Assembly (NCBI GenBank): GCA_946811695.1
Contig: OX328123.1
Span: 43,829,871-43,893,870, forward strand
Reading direction: 5' to 3'
Length of the DNA stretch: 64,000 bases
Source of the DNA: Gonocerus acuteangulatus
Taxonomy: Eukaryota; Arthropoda; Insecta; Hemiptera; Coreidae
Part shown: positions 44,881-56,608 of the stretch, piece after piece
Position numbering within the stretch: position 1 is the stretch's first letter
How the letters are laid out: every line of letters starts with the position of its first letter
Notes under the pieces: generated by a model
Database searches by the model: none
The model's input: only the letters and a program-made list of their open reading frames with translations
Told to the model about the DNA's origin: nothing
Position numbers and translations under genes: made by a program

Positions 44881-46570
44881 TAAGTACAAACATTCAAAAT
44901 TAGATTTTTAGGATGGCAAAGTTTTATACAACAAGATGGTAAATACTTTTTACATTGAACGTGTTTCATTGATTTTATCCTATACCTTATAGCCCTATGT
45001 ATTTATTTTTGTCATAGCTCTGAAGATGGTAGCACGAGCTCCTGAAAGCGGTTAGTGTGAAAAATAAAACGTATTGTTAAGGAATTAGACGTATTTCATT
45101 TGACCGAAGATCTTCCTTCCCTGCCAGTAACCTCGTACTTTGAAACAGTAAAAACATCTGAGCATCCTTGTGACATTAATGGACGATGAAGTCGAGAGGC
45201 GTAGGGCGCAGAATTTTCATTATCCACCATATTACCAGTTGTAATGTATGTAATAACCAGTAAAGAAATTAATAAAATAACTCGGGGTCTACTCAAGTTC
45301 AAAATTAAATTTACCAAAAAAATGAAAAAAAAAAACAAAAAACAGTTGTACAGAAAATATAGAGACATCAGGAAGTGCTGACAGTGAGTATGTAGCATAA
45401 TATATAGTTCTGCTAGTGAATGAGTGCCTGTAAATCAGCTCTCTGTCATAGTACAGCTGCTCAGGGATATTCACCAGTCTACACCATGGCTTCTGTTGCT
45501 TCTCATTTCCAGCTGTTTCATAAGCCCATCGATACTCCAGGAATACCTATCTTGTCTTATCCTAACATCCTCCCAGCTAATATCCTAACCTTCAAGTTAT
45601 ACAATTCACATGATCTATCATCTATCAATGGAAAATTTTACAAGACGTAAAGCTCTTATCGCCAAAGCTGCGAAGAGTTTCAATAAATATAAAATTCACT
45701 CTTCATGCTTCCCTGTTGTTACTTTATATATCTCCACCGTTACTGCATGAATTTGATGTTCATCCCTCTAGATAATGTAAATTGGTTGATCCTTAAAATA
45801 TTGAAATGAATTAGATATCATAATATAAAGTTTCTTCGGAAAATAGAAAACGTTTGAGAGCAAAACAGTAATATTCAGAGGAAGGTTGTCTTGCTTGCTG
45901 TGGCTCCAAATATTTTCAATTTTAGCTTCAAATTAGGCACTAAATGTGCCGATACTAGTTCAGCTGGAATTAATAAATTATTTTTATTGTTTTAATTCAC
46001 GTATTTAATTTGTTGACTGACAAGTAAATTATTGGATTACATAGTCACTTTATAGTGACTATAAAAATATTATGAGTTTTTATTCTAAGCTTTTCGATTA
46101 ATACCAGAAGTAAGGATTCCGTGCAAATTTTAAAATAGGAAGAAGAAAAAATTTGTATTTGTGAATGTTTTACAATGTAAAACATTAACATAATGTAAAA
46201 TTTACATTACATAGTGGAGGTTATCATGTCTTTATACAAAAATATAAAATATACAAAAAAAAAAAAAAAAAAAATATATCCTTAACATAAGTAAAAGTAT
46301 TAAAAAATAATTATCAATTAATAATAAAGAACATTCTTCTAATCTAAAACTAACAGACTTATAAGCTAAATTTTTATTTTTTATTTACTAATACATTATC
46401 TATATACATAGACGCATATAAAATAAATTTTTCCTTCTCCTCAATTTATTTATTTAGTTTTATTATTATTAATTGGTGAATAGCACTTAAATCCTGTAAT
46501 ATGGTGATATTTAATTATTTAGTTTTAAGCATTAATAAAGTAACCTTAATTCTTAAATTAACTATTTCCA
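44881..46570. other. Unassigned AT-rich sequence
   Basis: No host gene identified. A segment at 45003-45070 (CTGAAGATGGTAGCACGAGC, CTCCTGAAAGCGG, AATAAAACG) looks like the 3' end of a retroelement with a hairpin and poly(A) signal, but no body is attached. A 17-base poly(A) lies at about 46257-46274. Confidence 0.4.
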
Positions 46571-46578
46571 TCAATATC

Positions 46579-47385
46579 TCATTCATTTATGATAAAATCT
46601 CTTATTTTTAATGAGTTTGTAATGTAATAATAAATATTGTTGAGTTTTTCTATTGTGTCTATTGTGAGTATTGCCCTGATTTTCTCCTTATCCTGCATTG
46701 AGAGGTCTAAGTACTTGTTGATAAAAGCGTTTCGAGGATCATTGTTCATAGGGCACTTGAGAAGGAAGTGTTTTAAATCTTCTTTTTCGAACTTATTGCA
46801 TATTGTACATAGTTTCTCCCCGTTAATTGAGTAGACGCTTCGCTCCCAAGAAAATTTCAGATTTTCTGGTTTACACACTCTTACTTGTGAAATTATTCTT
46901 TTTTTTTTAATATTTGTACTTAGTTTTAAATATTTTTCGGTCTCAATTTTCGGCTTTATGCTGCAGTATATTGCTGAATACGAAAAAGAGGAGGCTTTAG
47001 AGATATCGGCTTGAATGAGGAAGTTTTCATGTTCCTCAAGAACAAATTTAGACATTTTTACTAGTGGCATGAGGTCAGTAGTAAAAATTTCTCGTGGGGG
47101 GTTCTGGTCCCACAGATTAATTAGGCCTATTTCGTTAAGTATTTGCTTCAACTGGGAAACCCAGTTGTAAGTCGGTCGGTTTGTAGGGGCTTTATCTAGT
47201 GCTAATAGTCTGTTAAAGCATTTCTTCGGCAATCTGGTGGTAGGCATGCACAGAATCTTGGACAGCCAGTTTAAGGATTTTTTGAGTACTTGGTGTTTTA
47301 ACGCTGTCCTTCCGCACTCGAGCCTTACCATTTTAAAATAACTCCTTTTAAGCATACAGTTTGATACATTAATAAAGAATATTAT
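46579..47385 (-). pseudogene. LINE reverse transcriptase C-terminal region (second family)
   Basis: A 258-codon open frame, and open slightly further upstream without a start. Near its N-terminus LKHQVLKKSLNWLSKILCM and LPKKCFNRLLALD are typical of the region after the RT thumb in non-LTR elements. Near the C-terminus CTICNKF...LKHFLLKCP is the CCHC zinc-knuckle, followed by a helical tail ending IRDFIINE at the stop. It is a different family from the 25-, 42- and 59-kb elements. The palm domain and endonuclease are missing, so it is 5' truncated. The frame is uninterrupted, implying a comparatively young copy. Clade not determined; no TSD found. Confidence 0.82.
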
Positions 47386-47546
47386 AAGCTACCAAATATA
47401 TGGTTATTTGGCAAACCACTAAAATAGGGATTTGTTCACCCGATCTATATTTCGTCAAAAATGTTGCCTCTTTGAGGAAGATTAGGATTCAAGACAAGTC
47501 ATCCCCCATTAGGCTGCAAAAATGCAACAAGAATGTGTTTTGGTAC

Positions 47547-47746
47547 TACCTGTGGTCCAATGGCTAACGTCTTGGAGATTCGAAGTTGAGTCGCACCTGC
47601 AGCAAATCGTCTTTTTCATCTATAGGCCCGCTAAAAGAATTCCCTGCTCCATCATGTCTGTTTAGAAAGGGTGGCAATCAATAGAGTACCCGGTGCATAT
47701 GGTGTTGATGGAGTTGCAACGTAAAAATAAATAAAAAAAGAATATG
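47547..47746 (+). mobile_element. tRNA-derived SINE, family 2-like
   Basis: A-box-like ATGGCTAACGTCTTGG and B-box-like AGTTGAGTCGCACC are followed by CCTGCAG, TTTCATCTATAGGCCCGC, GAATTCCCTGCTCCA and an A-rich tail (AAAATAAATAAAAAAAG). The body matches the copies at 58.4 and 61.4 kb. Confidence 0.68.
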
Positions 47747-48014
47747 TGGTATTTTGGGGAAACAAATGTCTACCATATTACTTTTTGCTTGAAATTTAGT
47801 TCGCTTAACCTGATTAGTCAATATTCTTGTTTGTGCGACTTCGGTTGTCAGAGGTAGTGCTGTTTTTTTCGTAGCTTTTCTTCAGATCCGCCATCGCTTG
47901 GAACCGAAGAACAGATATTTAACTAGCAAGTATTATTAAGAAAATGTGTACAGATTTCCTTCTAATTTTTGTTAAACGTTAATCAAGATATTTTTGTAAT
48001 CATTATTGTACTTA

Positions 48015-48235
48015 TTACAGATAATGGCGGCAAGCGGCGAAGGCTACCCTCATTACGGAGATGGCCGATCGCCATGGTGGTAGTATGGAGGTTAGAACGG
48101 CTCTTAACGGGGATGTACGTGCGTGTGGAAGCCGGTCGACTGAAACAGGTCTTCGACCTCCTTCATACATGGTCGTGGAGGAGGCCTTCCGTCATAGGTA
48201 GTGAAACAATCAAGGCCAGCTTCACAGGATGAAGA
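48015..48235 (+). other. GC-richer segment after a splice-acceptor-like tract, unassigned
   Basis: TGTACTTATTACAG (48006-48019) looks like a pyrimidine tract plus AG, followed by about 210 bases that are GC-rich for this window. Frames: ATGGCGGCAAGC... closes after about 20 codons; a second starting at 48087 gives about 38 codons; a third is open for 87 codons across the acceptor. None resembles a family I know. It may be a single exon of a host gene or unrelated. Confidence 0.25.
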
Positions 48236-48289
48236 AAAATTGTGAATTTAGCTTAAAGAGGAATGCCCAATAGGGAGAAAACCGCGCTT

Positions 48290-48357
48290 TTTGTGTCGAC
48301 CCGTTGACCGAAAAGTGATGTTGAATAATGACTACGTTTCATAACCCAACATTCATA
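48290..48357 (+). repeat. Left half of repeat alpha, split by MITE M
   Basis: CCGTTGACCGAAAAGTGATG...GACTACGTTTCATAACCC matches 53950-54002. Its continuation is found after the MITE at 53592-53660. The TA at the junction is duplicated. Confidence 0.75.
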
Positions 48358-49864
48358 GTCCGAGAGCTGATAACGCACTTTTCATGAAGTGTTTTATGCA
48401 CCTTGAAATTTTGCTATAATATACCCCTTAGGTAGATAAGAAGGTATGTATGCGTTTCCTGGACATACCTTGGAACACCAGGTACTGCGCATAGGGGAAA
48501 GATGCAAAACAATATTTCCGAAAAATAGAGTTTTAATCAGAAGCCAACTATCTTTAATGTAAAATTAAGACAATTTTACAATGATTAATAAATATGGCAG
48601 GCACTTTTAAGGGGTATAACACGTAAAAAAAAAAAAAAAAAAAAAATTAACTTAATTGTTTTTATTCTCATATTAAATGAGAGTTTTATTCGCGCTGCCA
48701 TTTAAACCGGAACAGCTGTACAAGATCATATGAGCAAGGACCAATGAGAGCGCAGAGAATAACCACAACTGCGCGGTGCAGTCATTCACTCTTACGGTTA
48801 CGCGCAGTGTATTGCAGTCTATAATTCAACATTTATTTTTATGTTTCCTGATAATTATACCCCACAAAAGTGTCTGCCCTATAGTAATTATTTTCAAATA
48901 TGTTTACTGAAGACGCTGTTTTAATCGCAACGTGAATAAAGCACTTAATTTAATATCTATATATATAAAAATCACGTGTCTGTTTTTCTGTTTTTCTGTT
49001 TGTTTGTTCCTTATACAAATCCACACCGTTTGACTGATATTGACCAAACTTCGCACACAGATACATCTTGATCCGGGAAATCTCGTAGTCTAGCTCGAAA
49101 TCTTCTAGGATTCACAGTTCGGGAGTTACGCCTTCGAAAATGTCATTTATGAAGGAGTATATTCTCCGAAATAGCCATTTTCTTCCAGTGTTGCAACTTC
49201 TTCAAAGAAGAAAGGCAATACAAAACTTCTTTTTTTTTGGGCGAAAAGTTTTTCTTTTGCAAAATAACTGATTACTTTTATTTTGTTTATATTGTTTGTT
49301 TATCTAAATGGTAGGTTTATATTCTCAGAGTTTGGACAAGATCTGATTTTAAGATCAATTTTCTTAATATCAGACCAATTTTCTTCATATCAAATCTATT
49401 TTGATTTGATTGCCTAGGGCAACACTGGGCTCTAACCAGAATATGGAGTAATATCGTATAAGTAAGTATATCATAAAAATGTTCTGTGTTTATCTAATCA
49501 TAATTTGGACTAATATCATATAAGTAAGTATTCATGTTTCTATTCAAAACTTCAATATTTTCAATGCTTTTATTAAGAGGCGCTTTTATATTATTTCTAT
49601 AGTAGAGAAGGAAGGTTGCAATGTCGGTTATATGAATGTCGGTTATGAAGTAATCTCTCACTCGCTGTTTCTCTTAAATTAATAAATGAATATGTTTGTA
49701 CTGGTATTTGATGGAGAGGGTTGTAGTATGTGGAAAAACGCCTAACTTTATTTAATTCAAAAAACTGAAATGAAACATCAAGGAATCAAGTTTTGAACTT
49801 CAAGTACATTTAAGGGAGTAAAGAATCAGTTTATCTGGACCTGATATAAATTTATAAAACTTGT

Positions 49865-50997
49865 GTTGTAAAATGAATCGTGTCCCTTTTGAAAAAAGTA
49901 GGAACAAGGCTAAAAGTATTTTGGAATTGTTGACGGTGATGTATGTGGACCTTTTCTAACTATGAGTCTCAAAGGTGAAACATATTTTGTCTCATTTATA
50001 GATGATTATAGTAAGATTGCTAGGATTTAAACTATTAAACCTAAAACAGAAGTTTTTCATTCCTTTGTTCAATAAGTAAATGAGGTTAAAAACTTAGGAA
50101 ATAAGAGAATTGGTATTATGAGATGTGACATTGGTAAGGAATATTTAAATAGTAAGAATTATGACTACCAAAAAAAAAGTGTATCAAAATTAATCCTTGC
50201 CCCACATATGTTCATGAATTAAACGGTGTTTGTGTGTGATTTACTAGAACAATATATCTCATTGCTTACTGGCAGAAGCTATTGTAGAAAAAAATGTTGG
50301 CCAGAAATGGTCAGTGCAGCAACTTATTTGAAAAATCTCTCTTTAGCTAACACCATTGAGAATAAAATACCCTATGAAATATTTTTTTGAAAGGATCCAG
50401 ATGTTTCTAACTTTAATTTATATGGTAGTAAAGATTTTGTTAGGAAACCAGAACAAATAACTTCTAAATGGGATAAAAAGGTGAATATGTGCATTTTAAT
50501 CGGTTATAGTGATGTGGGATATAAAGTACTTTTGAATAATAAAATCATTGTCGCTAGGCATGTTTATGTTATCCAAGAAAACATAAGCTGTATTGGATTG
50601 GCTAAAGGGTGAATCTGATAAAGATCAAGCGATTGTGATTTTTGTGTAAAAGCTACAGATAGAGAAATAGATAGTTTGAAACAAAATAATGCTTGAGATT
50701 TTGTTGAAAATAAAAAAGTTGAAGATATCAAAAGGATTTAATGTTGAACAGATGGATGTGGAGACTACATTCTTAAATGATCATTTAGAACGAAAATCCA
50801 CCTTTGGTTTTCTTATTAGGTTATTTAGTAATGCATTATACTGTAAATCGATTAAACAAAAAGATGTTACGGAAGAGTCTACATTTGCAGAATATGTAGC
50901 TTTAAGTGAAGTTTATAGTTCTAAGACTTTCCAAAAAGATAGAAATTTTTGTTTTATACATAAAGAACTTCTAAAACATAAAGATTTTTTTTTTTAA
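49865..50997 (+). pseudogene. Copia-type pol fragment: integrase, partial RT and RNase H (cargo of Helitron 2)
   Basis: In order: a pre-integrase stretch (NRVPFEKSRNKAK), the integrase start DVCGPFLTMSLKGE and FIDDYSK (49937-50017), CDIGKEYLN, TYLKNLSLANT and IPYE, PDVSNFNLYGSK, and KWDKKVNMCILIGYSDVGYK. Then comes a jump to the RT N-terminal motif FNVEQMDVETTFLND (50735-50780), and immediately RKSTFGFLIRLFSNAL plus FAEYVALSE, the RNase H signature. The RT palm (YVDD region) is missing between them, so there is an internal deletion. Stops interrupt the integrase, while the last 102 codons are open. No LTRs are present. Shared with Helitron 1, so the Copia segment was in a common ancestor of both Helitron copies. 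Confidence 0.82.
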
Positions 50998-51539
50998 ACT
51001 CCTTTGTAAAAAATGTCATTTTGTAAGGGACTTAAATTTATGAACTTAAAATTAATCCTCTTACATACATATGCAAATTGTTATATTTAACTTATTTTTT
51101 TATTTGCATATAGATAGATGTACATAATAAATTACATAAATGTTTATAATCATACAAATGAATGTATATAAATTAATTAATTTTCACCACATTTTGAAAC
51201 ATTATTTTATTATTATAAGAGCTGTGTGGTTTAGCAACCCTATTAATTTGGGCAGCCTCACTTTAATTTTTTTTTTTTAATAAAGTGTTCTTCTTCTTAT
51301 AATATTTCTTTTGCATGCTATTTTTTTTTTTTTTTTTTGCAGATAAATTAATGTATTGAAATATTATTTTTATAAGAAGAGGAAGTCACGTGAATTGTGG
51401 TGTTCTAATAAATAAATAAGTAATTAAATTGTCCATGCAATTTTTTATTAATTTAATATCCATAATAATTTAATCATTATATTCTGAGATATGCTTTCGT
51501 TTGTCTGAGATAGTTATATCCTCTGACTGTCACCATTTA

Positions 51540-52230
51540 GTCAGAGAGCTGGTAACGCACGTTTCATGAAGTGTTTTATGCACCTTGGAATTTTGCTGTA
51601 TTGCACATACCTTGGAACACCAGGTACTGCACATAGGGGAAAGGTGTTAAAAAAATATGTCAAATATATAAAAATGGTATTTTATTCAGAAGCCAACAAT
51701 ATTTAATGTATAATTAGGGCAAGTTGCTTTATTTCTAGAACTACCACTACTGTCCTGTCCTGATGATTGGTGCTCTCACTCACTCTTACGGTTACACGCA
51801 GTGTATTGCAGTCTATCATCGGCTGAATTTATTTTCATGTTTGCTGATTACTAATCCTCACAAAAAGTGTCTGTCCTTTTGTAATTATTTTCAATTATGG
51901 TGTTTAAATAGCAGTGTGAATAAAAGACTTCATTTAATATTACAAAAAACCCACTTCGGTTTTTTTTTAATATGTTATCCCCCTTAAAAGTGTCTGCCTT
52001 ATATATTATTAATTATAGAATTGCCTTAATTTTACATTAAAGAATTATGGCTTCTGAATAAAACAGTATTTTTGGCCCATAGTTTGTTACTGATTACCAT
52101 GCGCAGTACCAGGTGTTTCAAGGTATGTCCAGCAACCACATACTTACCTTTTTATCTACACTAGAGACCCACTATAGCAAAATTTTAAGGCACATAAAAC
52201 ACTTGAAAAGTGTGTTACCAGCTCTAGGAC
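51540..52230 (+). mobile_element. Long-TIR MITE (family M), copy 2, TA target
   Basis: GTCAGAGAGCTGGTAACGCA at the left and its inverted partner ending GAGCTCTAGGAC-side at 52230, flanked by TA (51538-51539 and 52231-52232). It lies at the same position as copy 1 in the other Helitron, so it was in their shared ancestor. Confidence 0.82.
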
Positions 52231-53144
52231 TAAATGTTTAAATACGGTTGCAATTCTGGTAAAAATATTGTTGCTCGCCAAGTCAATGTCGTTATTGAAA
52301 TTCCCAAATACCTTTAATTCATTGTTGTCTATAACTGCAAAAAAAAAATATCTTAAATTTGTTTTTATTCTTAGAGGCCCCTATTTCCTATGATAGAAGG
52401 ACTATCCTCATAGAAGAGCTCATGAACCATAAAATTTGAAACAGAAGCTTTAATAGAAAGGAAAAAAAAGTGAACAAAAATATGTGAATGTGTGTTTGAA
52501 ACAACAAACTATGTTTTTAAAACTTTCCTTTTGGCATAAATAACATAAACCCTGCCCCATTTACCTACTTTTTCATTCATAAAAAAAACTCAGTTACTGA
52601 TTATTAAATGAACAGGTAAACAATATAACACATTAATATTATATTTGTGCAACATTGAGGTTTTAGCTTTAGATGCAAAGCCCTTTAAATAAATAAATAT
52701 TATATTTAAAAAAAAAATCAATGAAAATAAAGAATATAGTTTCAGTTATAGATTATTACAACTTATAACTAATCATAACCTTAATTAAATGCCTCATTTT
52801 TATTGCTATTTTTTATGAATATTTATTTATGGACCATATATTTTTTTTTTCTTTAAAAAAATTAAACACAGGGAGTTTGGTTTGGATTTTCTTTAAAACG
52901 GTATTGCAATTAAATTATTTGGAATCATTTAACTGTAATACCATTTTAAAATAAGGGTACTTTTTTAAATAAGTATACTTTTTAAAATAAGGGTACTTTT
53001 TAAAAAATAAGGATTAATTTATTTTCCACCCCACTTTCTCTAAAAAAATGGAAAATAATTTTTTCAGCAGAGCACTCAATTTATAATCTTATATTCTCAT
53101 GATTTGGACAAATATCATATAATAATTAATTTTTTTTAATATAT

Positions 53145-53273
53145 AATATAAAGTAGGCGTACCATGGAAGCTGGGTTACAACTATTTAATATGAAGCATG
53201 TGTAGCATGGTACGCCCGGCTACAGATATTTAATATAAATTAGGTGTAGCATTGCACACCGGGTAACAGCTAG
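53145..53273 (+). repeat. Triplicated hairpin units at Helitron 2 3' end
   Basis: Same three AATATAAAG-headed units as at 24042-24170, ending in CTAG at 53273. Confidence 0.8.
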
Positions 53274-53591
53274 TTAAAAATAAAAACTAGGTACTTAGTT
53301 TTTTTTATTATTATTATTTTAACCCCCTTAAAAGTGCCTGCCTTATTTATTATTAATTTTAAAATTGCCTTAATTTGCCATTTGTTTTTTATTAATAATA
53401 GTTGGCTTCTAAATAAAACTCTACTTATGGACAAAATTGTTTTGCACCTTTCCCCTATGCGCAGTACCTGGTGTTCCAAGGTATGTCCAGGAAACACATA
53501 TTTACCTTCTTATCAACCTAAGAGGTACATTATAGCAAAATTTCAAGGTGCATAAAACACTTCATGAAAAGTGTGTTGCCAGCTGTCGGTC

Positions 53592-53660
53592 TATCACGAA
53601 AACACTCCTACAACAGGATTATTAGCATGTGGTTGGTAAAGAACAAGATGCAGATAATCG
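53592..53660 (+). repeat. Right half of repeat alpha
   Basis: ACGAAAACACTCCTACAACAGG, TTATTAGCATGTGGTTGG and AAGATGCAGATAATCG align with 54005-54075 of repeat beta, completing the copy interrupted at 48357. Confidence 0.7.
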
Positions 53661-53688
53661 TAAGCAGATAATAAGTTATAATAATAAT

Positions 53689-53720
53689 TAATCAAGAAAT
53701 AAGGTATTATTTCTTGATTA
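53689..53720. repeat. Perfect 14-bp hairpin
   Basis: TAATCAAGAAATAA (53689-53702), loop GGTA, then the exact complement (53707-53720). No neighbouring gene, so a terminator role is not indicated. Confidence 0.9.
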
Positions 53721-53867
53721 TTAACATATGGTTTGTGCTCTTAGGGGTAGAACAATCTAAATGGTAGCTGACCACTTCGGGCGAAAGTATTTTTCTAAAC
53801 CAATTATAGGCAATAATTAAAAATATATTTAATGTTTTTTATTATTAGTGGGGGGAAGAAAGCATGC

Positions 53868-54122
53868 CTTAGGCTGCACGTACATTGGAGCCGTATTTCT
53901 CCCGATCCGATCCGATATCGTTTGACAGACAGCAGCCAACGTGAGTGTGGGCCCATTGACCGGAAAGTGCTGACGAAAAATGACTACGTTTCATTACCCA
54001 ATAGTCCCGAAAATACAGGTGCTAACAATCCTGCTATAGAATTGTTAGCATGTGGAACGGAGAAGATGCCAAGTCGTAAGCAGATGAATTTTTCTAGACA
54101 ATTTTTGTTGACGATTGAATAA
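53868..54122 (+). repeat. Repeat beta (intact relative of the MITE target)
   Basis: The section 53945-54080 aligns with repeat alpha as if the MITE and Helitron were removed. The upstream part starts GGCTGCACGTACATTGGAGC, resembling a transposon terminus. A 96-codon frame spans it, but alpha does not preserve it, and I recognise no domain. Function unknown. Confidence 0.5.
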
Positions 54123-54633
54123 ACTTTCTACTGCCGGCAAGTGGTTCGGATTACCTCATGTGTATATTTTATTTAGGCCATTTTTTAAAATTAATTTCTT
54201 TTAAAAAATACTTTTTTTTGGTATTTCCTACCTATTTAAAAGTGGGAAAGGGGTTTATGACCCTAGTCCGTTGACACAATCAAGAGATGTTGATCAGAAA
54301 GCGGATCGTCCGCTATATGTGTGTATTTATATATTTGGCGATTAGCTTTTCCTTTCACCAAAAGACATCTAATTTTGATTAAATGTGACCTAAAACTACA
54401 TCTTAAACGGAAGTTCAAATTCGTTAACTGCAGGAATCTTGCTGGCTACTGGAAGATTGGTTCAGCAAAATCCACGAGACAAAACCCGGCTTACTTACGG
54501 TTTTCGAATTCGTGATATGTGATTAGTCACTTTCCTACGAGAGAAAAATACTCAATTTTTGATAGGGCGATCTGAGCGGGAGAAAATTGTGCCGGTTTAC
54601 TTCCTATAAACAAGGTTATCACGTTTCTTGTGC
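54123..54633. other. Unassigned sequence
   Basis: No feature recognised up to the H8 left end. Confidence 0.5.
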
Positions 54634-54773
54634 CTTTAGCACTTTCCTCCGAAGGAAAGTAGCTATTGAGGTTGGACTCATGACGGAATTTTTGAAAAAT
54701 TTCTTCAAATCTTTATCGATCCTACCTAGTAGACACCGAAAATGACACCCGTTAAAATTTATATATATCTATA

Positions 54774-54820
<47 letters not shown>

Positions 54821-55874
54821 CTGTTAACACGATAGCGGCCAGAGTTTTTGTTTTTTCGTCACGAAACTTGGTATATAGCATTCAATTAGCAAACGATTGA
54901 ACGAGTTCGTTAACCACCAAAGTCGGTCCACCGGAAGGGGGGGTTTACCCCGAACCCAAAACACTTATTTGACCATGTCAGCCGTAATATTTGTTATATT
55001 TCAACGAAACTTGGTATTCGTAGTGTTAATATAGAGAGAAAAGTGAGATATAAAAATGAACTAAATCGGTTCATTAGAAGGGGGGGTTTACTCCGGACCC
55101 ACAATACCAATTCACCACTACCAGCCGTGATTTTTGGTATATTTCGACGAAACTCGGTATTCGTAGTGCTAATCCACAGGTAAATATGTGTTGTAAAAAT
55201 AAACGAAATCGGTTCATTAGGAGGGGGGGGGGGGGTTTGCTCCGGACCCACAATACCAATTCGCCACTACCAACCGTGATTTTTTGTATATTTCGACGAA
55301 ACTCGGTATTCGTAGTGGTAATCTACAGGTAAATATGTGTTGTAAAAATAAACTAAATCGGTTCATTAGAAGGGGGGGTTTACTCCGGACCCAAATTCCT
55401 AATATACTCATACCGGTCGTAATTTCTGCTGTATTGTAACGAAACGCGATATACGTCGTGGGTAACTCATGAGAAAGAAGTGTTGTAAAAATGAGCTGAA
55501 TCGGTCAATCGGAAAGCGGGGGTTTAATTTGTAATATATTTGAATAGAAAAGCCGGCAGACGTAGGTTCACAAAGCCGCCGCAAGGAGCGCTTTCTACCA
55601 CTAGAGTGACTGTATCCTGTTCCTGCCTTAGATCAAAATACGATAATATGAGGATTTTTGTATTTATTACGTAGTGTAGTAGGTACCATGTGTAAACATG
55701 ACTCTGGATGCAAATTAATAATTGATCAGTTACTCATTACAAAATGAGAACTATTCACGTTTTTATTTTATTTATGTAGGATATTTTAAGCAAATTGTTC
55801 TGGAAAGCAGTCTACACTACCCAAATTCTGAGGAAAGTGCTTAGTTATGCAGCTCCTGCGTGACGGACTTTTTT
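54634..55874 (+). mobile_element. H-related element with 143-bp tandem units, copy H8
   Basis: Inverted partner of H7. The left end TTTAGCACTTTCCTCCGAAG has the ACTTTCC/GGAAAGT hairpin. The right end has a hairpin with arms GTTATGCAG (55844-55852) and CTGCGTGAC (55856-55864), fully paired when two G-U wobbles are allowed, then GGACTTTTTT. A (TA)n-(TG)n tract (54760-54822) and 143-bp tandem units fill the interior. Compared with H7, C-to-G runs in the units vary in length (seven to thirteen G). No coding sequence. Confidence 0.75.
54935..55530 (+). repeat. 143-bp tandem repeat array in H8
   Basis: GGGTTTACTCCGGACCC-type landmarks recur near 54940, 55083, 55230, 55374 and (diverged) 55518, giving about the same unit length as in H7. 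Confidence 0.88.
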
Positions 55875-56608
55875 AAGCTGTATTTAGCAGTATAATACGT
55901 ATAAAGGCTTAGTTAAAAAAAAACATGCAAAACAAATAAAAGTGGCCTTATTTTTGTTTTTTCTTTATTATTATGCTCTGTTTTCTAAGCGGATTTACAG
56001 AATCAGAGATAGGGAGTTACGTTGAAATTTTTTTATCACCTCAGAATCTACTTTGCCTCTTTTTGACAATAGACACATTTTAACCTTAATTTACTTTAAG
56101 ATTTGCAGAATAAATTTTTAACCTTATGAGACAAAATGAATTTTTTAATTTGATAGAATGTTTAAGGAAAAGCAGTTTGGAAGCAGAATATTAAAGTGTT
56201 TTTTCCAAGGTTGTCAAATCACACCTGATTAGTAATAAGGATTACATTGTATCGCTTTAAGATGAAGCCGTTCCGGGGTATATTACATTTAAAAAGTTGA
56301 GTAGGAATGCCGGGGTAGAAAGTTATGTTTTCCATTACTACATAGTTGCTTGCTAGATTTAATTGTATGGCTGTTTACCTCTAATGTACTATAATGAGAA
56401 ACTCATTACACGGCTTAACAGCCCTAAGGCTTTATTACTTCCCTGTCATTATATTACTGTGATATCTTAATGTAAGACATGCACATTTAAATAATAAGTC
56501 CTTTTACGTGTATGCTAATCAGGTTTTTCAGTAGTCCAACGGGCACAAACTTTAATGTAAGCCAGATCATCCTCCTCTCCCTTGTCCATAGCGCCGGCCT
56601 ATCTATTA
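55875..56608. other. Unassigned sequence
   Basis: No gene recognised before the first S533 unit. Confidence 0.5.

Larger units (their letters stand above)
48956..53273 (+). mobile_element. Helitron copy 2 with Copia and MITE cargo
   Basis: A 4.3-kb element with the same ends as copy 1: TCTATATATATAAAAATCAC after an A, and AACAGCTAG before a T, with the GTGTAGC/GCACAC hairpin and triplicated 43-bp 3' units. The Copia cargo is longer than in copy 1, extending into RT and RNase H motifs. A TA-target MITE of family M is inside (51540-52230). The 92-bp retroposon of copy 1 is absent. No Rep/helicase was detected. It interrupts another family-M MITE exactly between A and T, giving a verified empty site. 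Confidence 0.85.
48358..53591 (+). mobile_element. Long-TIR MITE (family M), copy 3, split by Helitron 2
   Basis: The left part 48358-48955 (598 bp) begins GTCCGAGAGCTGATAACGCA and the right part 53274-53591 (318 bp) ends as its inverted repeat, with TA at 48356-48357 and 53592-53593. Joined, they give an element of about 916 bp collinear with copies at 22.4, 51.5 and 63.1 kb. The Helitron entered at TAATA^TTA, and the uninterrupted copy at 22.88 kb reads TAATATTA at the same place. The left part contains a poly(A) tract (about 48626-48647) and GAGAGCGCAGAGAATAACCAC, which is also present in copy 4. Confidence 0.85.

Noticed and set aside
53832..54122. 96-codon frame as a host gene
   Set aside because: It overlaps repeat beta, whose paralogue alpha does not keep the frame; no domain recognised.
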